A stretch of DNA of 64,000 nt, taken from NCBI GenBank assembly GCA_033980235.1, contig CM067066.1, positions 37,819,455-37,883,454 on the forward strand. The letters are read 5' to 3'. A program made the position numbers and the translations under genes. Numbering within the stretch: the first letter of the stretch is position 1; the number at the start of each line of letters is the position of its first letter. This stretch comes from Diadema setosum. Lineage: Eukaryota > Echinodermata > Echinoidea > Diadematoida > Diadematidae. This document shows, piece after piece, positions 63,563 through 64,000 of this stretch. The notes beneath the pieces were generated by a model. That model saw nothing but the letters and a program-made list of their open reading frames with translations. It made no database searches and was not told where the DNA came from.

Positions 63563-64000
63563 CCGAGGGAGGGGATGGCACTCACAGCTGACTGGCCGGT
63601 CAGTGCGGTTTGGTCACTCTGCCTCCGGAATTAAGAAGCCTGAGCTGTGGTCGCCGAAAGTCACAGCACCAGTTTTTCGGATAGAAATCTCAAGATTTGG
63701 GGATGGTCATGCTATCATCTGTAAATCACTGAGAGACCTACTGGGCATCACTTTTGGTGACGAGATAGAATCATGTAAACGCTTTTAGAACAATTCTCTC
63801 AAAGCTTGAGCTGAACTGAATTAATCTAACTGAACTTTGATGCTTGTTATACTGAGCATGTTCAGCTTCAGGCAAAGCATTACTACTATCATGTTATGTT
63901 TATGCAAGCATCAGTTCGATATTATAGTATGATGGAAATATACAGCCATCATTACTAAATATCTGATAAAAACTGCATAGGTCTATATCATACAACAACG

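Larger units (their letters stand above)
50518..64000. other. No supported gene; repeat-rich non-coding DNA
   Basis: Holds CA/TG arrays (53289-53340, 53994-54038, 54196-54242, 57242-57263), a GAATT array (53563-53606), a TATG/TATC array (56681-56780), GA arrays (58691-58737, 60483-60506), poly-G (57446-57465, 63543-63562), a T28 run (63195-63222) and two ACTGTA-type elements. Frames at 59163-59606 and 59996-60445 on the minus strand are low-complexity hydrophobic translations without domain features. A GSE1 first exon may lie here or beyond; none was recognised. Confidence 0.5.

Noticed and set aside
1..64000. tRNA, rRNA and other structured RNA genes
   Set aside because: No cloverleaf with A and B boxes and no rRNA-like stretch was recognised by reading. 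A covariance-model scan would be needed to exclude small RNAs.

Overview
This window is nuclear DNA from an animal, most likely a marine deuterostome invertebrate such as an echinoderm; that placement is inference. Three things support it: spliced exons of a GSE1-family gene, a Ty3/Gypsy retroelement of the deuterostome Gmr1-like type (integrase straight after protease), and many short palindromic DNA elements among abundant CA, GATA, GA and poly-G/poly-C repeats. There are no bacterial-style genes. Nearly all short open frames come from microsatellites or other low-complexity DNA.

Host gene (minus strand). Four exons at 33938-34171, 21755-21930, 17201-17319 and 16161-16370 have good splice sites and join with perfect reading-phase agreement. 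Their product has the N-terminal hallmarks of GSE1 (genetic suppressor element 1, a nuclear partner of LSD1/CoREST-HDAC complexes): an RTTATV motif, SSFAAALRKLAKQA, PPVVTIAPT, and an F-x-PY-x3-DD block followed by HPAF. The start codon lies further upstream (above 34171 or outside the window), and the rest of the protein lies beyond coordinate 1. Most of the window is therefore GSE1 intron or 5' flank.

Retrotransposon (plus strand, antisense to GSE1). A 5866-bp element at 6382-12247 sits in the last visible GSE1 intron. It has two 1153-bp LTRs differing at only two positions, a 4-bp GAGG target duplication, a primer-binding-like site, a polypurine tract, and one open frame encoding a SCAN-like Gag, CCHC knuckle, aspartic protease and complete DDE integrase. 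It has no reverse transcriptase or RNase H. It inserted recently and must have depended on reverse transcriptase supplied from elsewhere.

Small DNA elements. These are a pogo/Tigger-like MITE filling 42% of a GSE1 intron (16718-17066); four end-to-end foldback elements (31811-32525) with a related fifth at 50400; an 811-bp terminal-inverted-repeat element (45442-46252); two opposed copies of a short family carrying a 16-bp palindrome (21548, 41802); and copies of an ACTGTATA/TTCGCG family (2935, 60160, possibly 56440). The remaining sequence from 34.2 to 64 kb shows no gene I can support.
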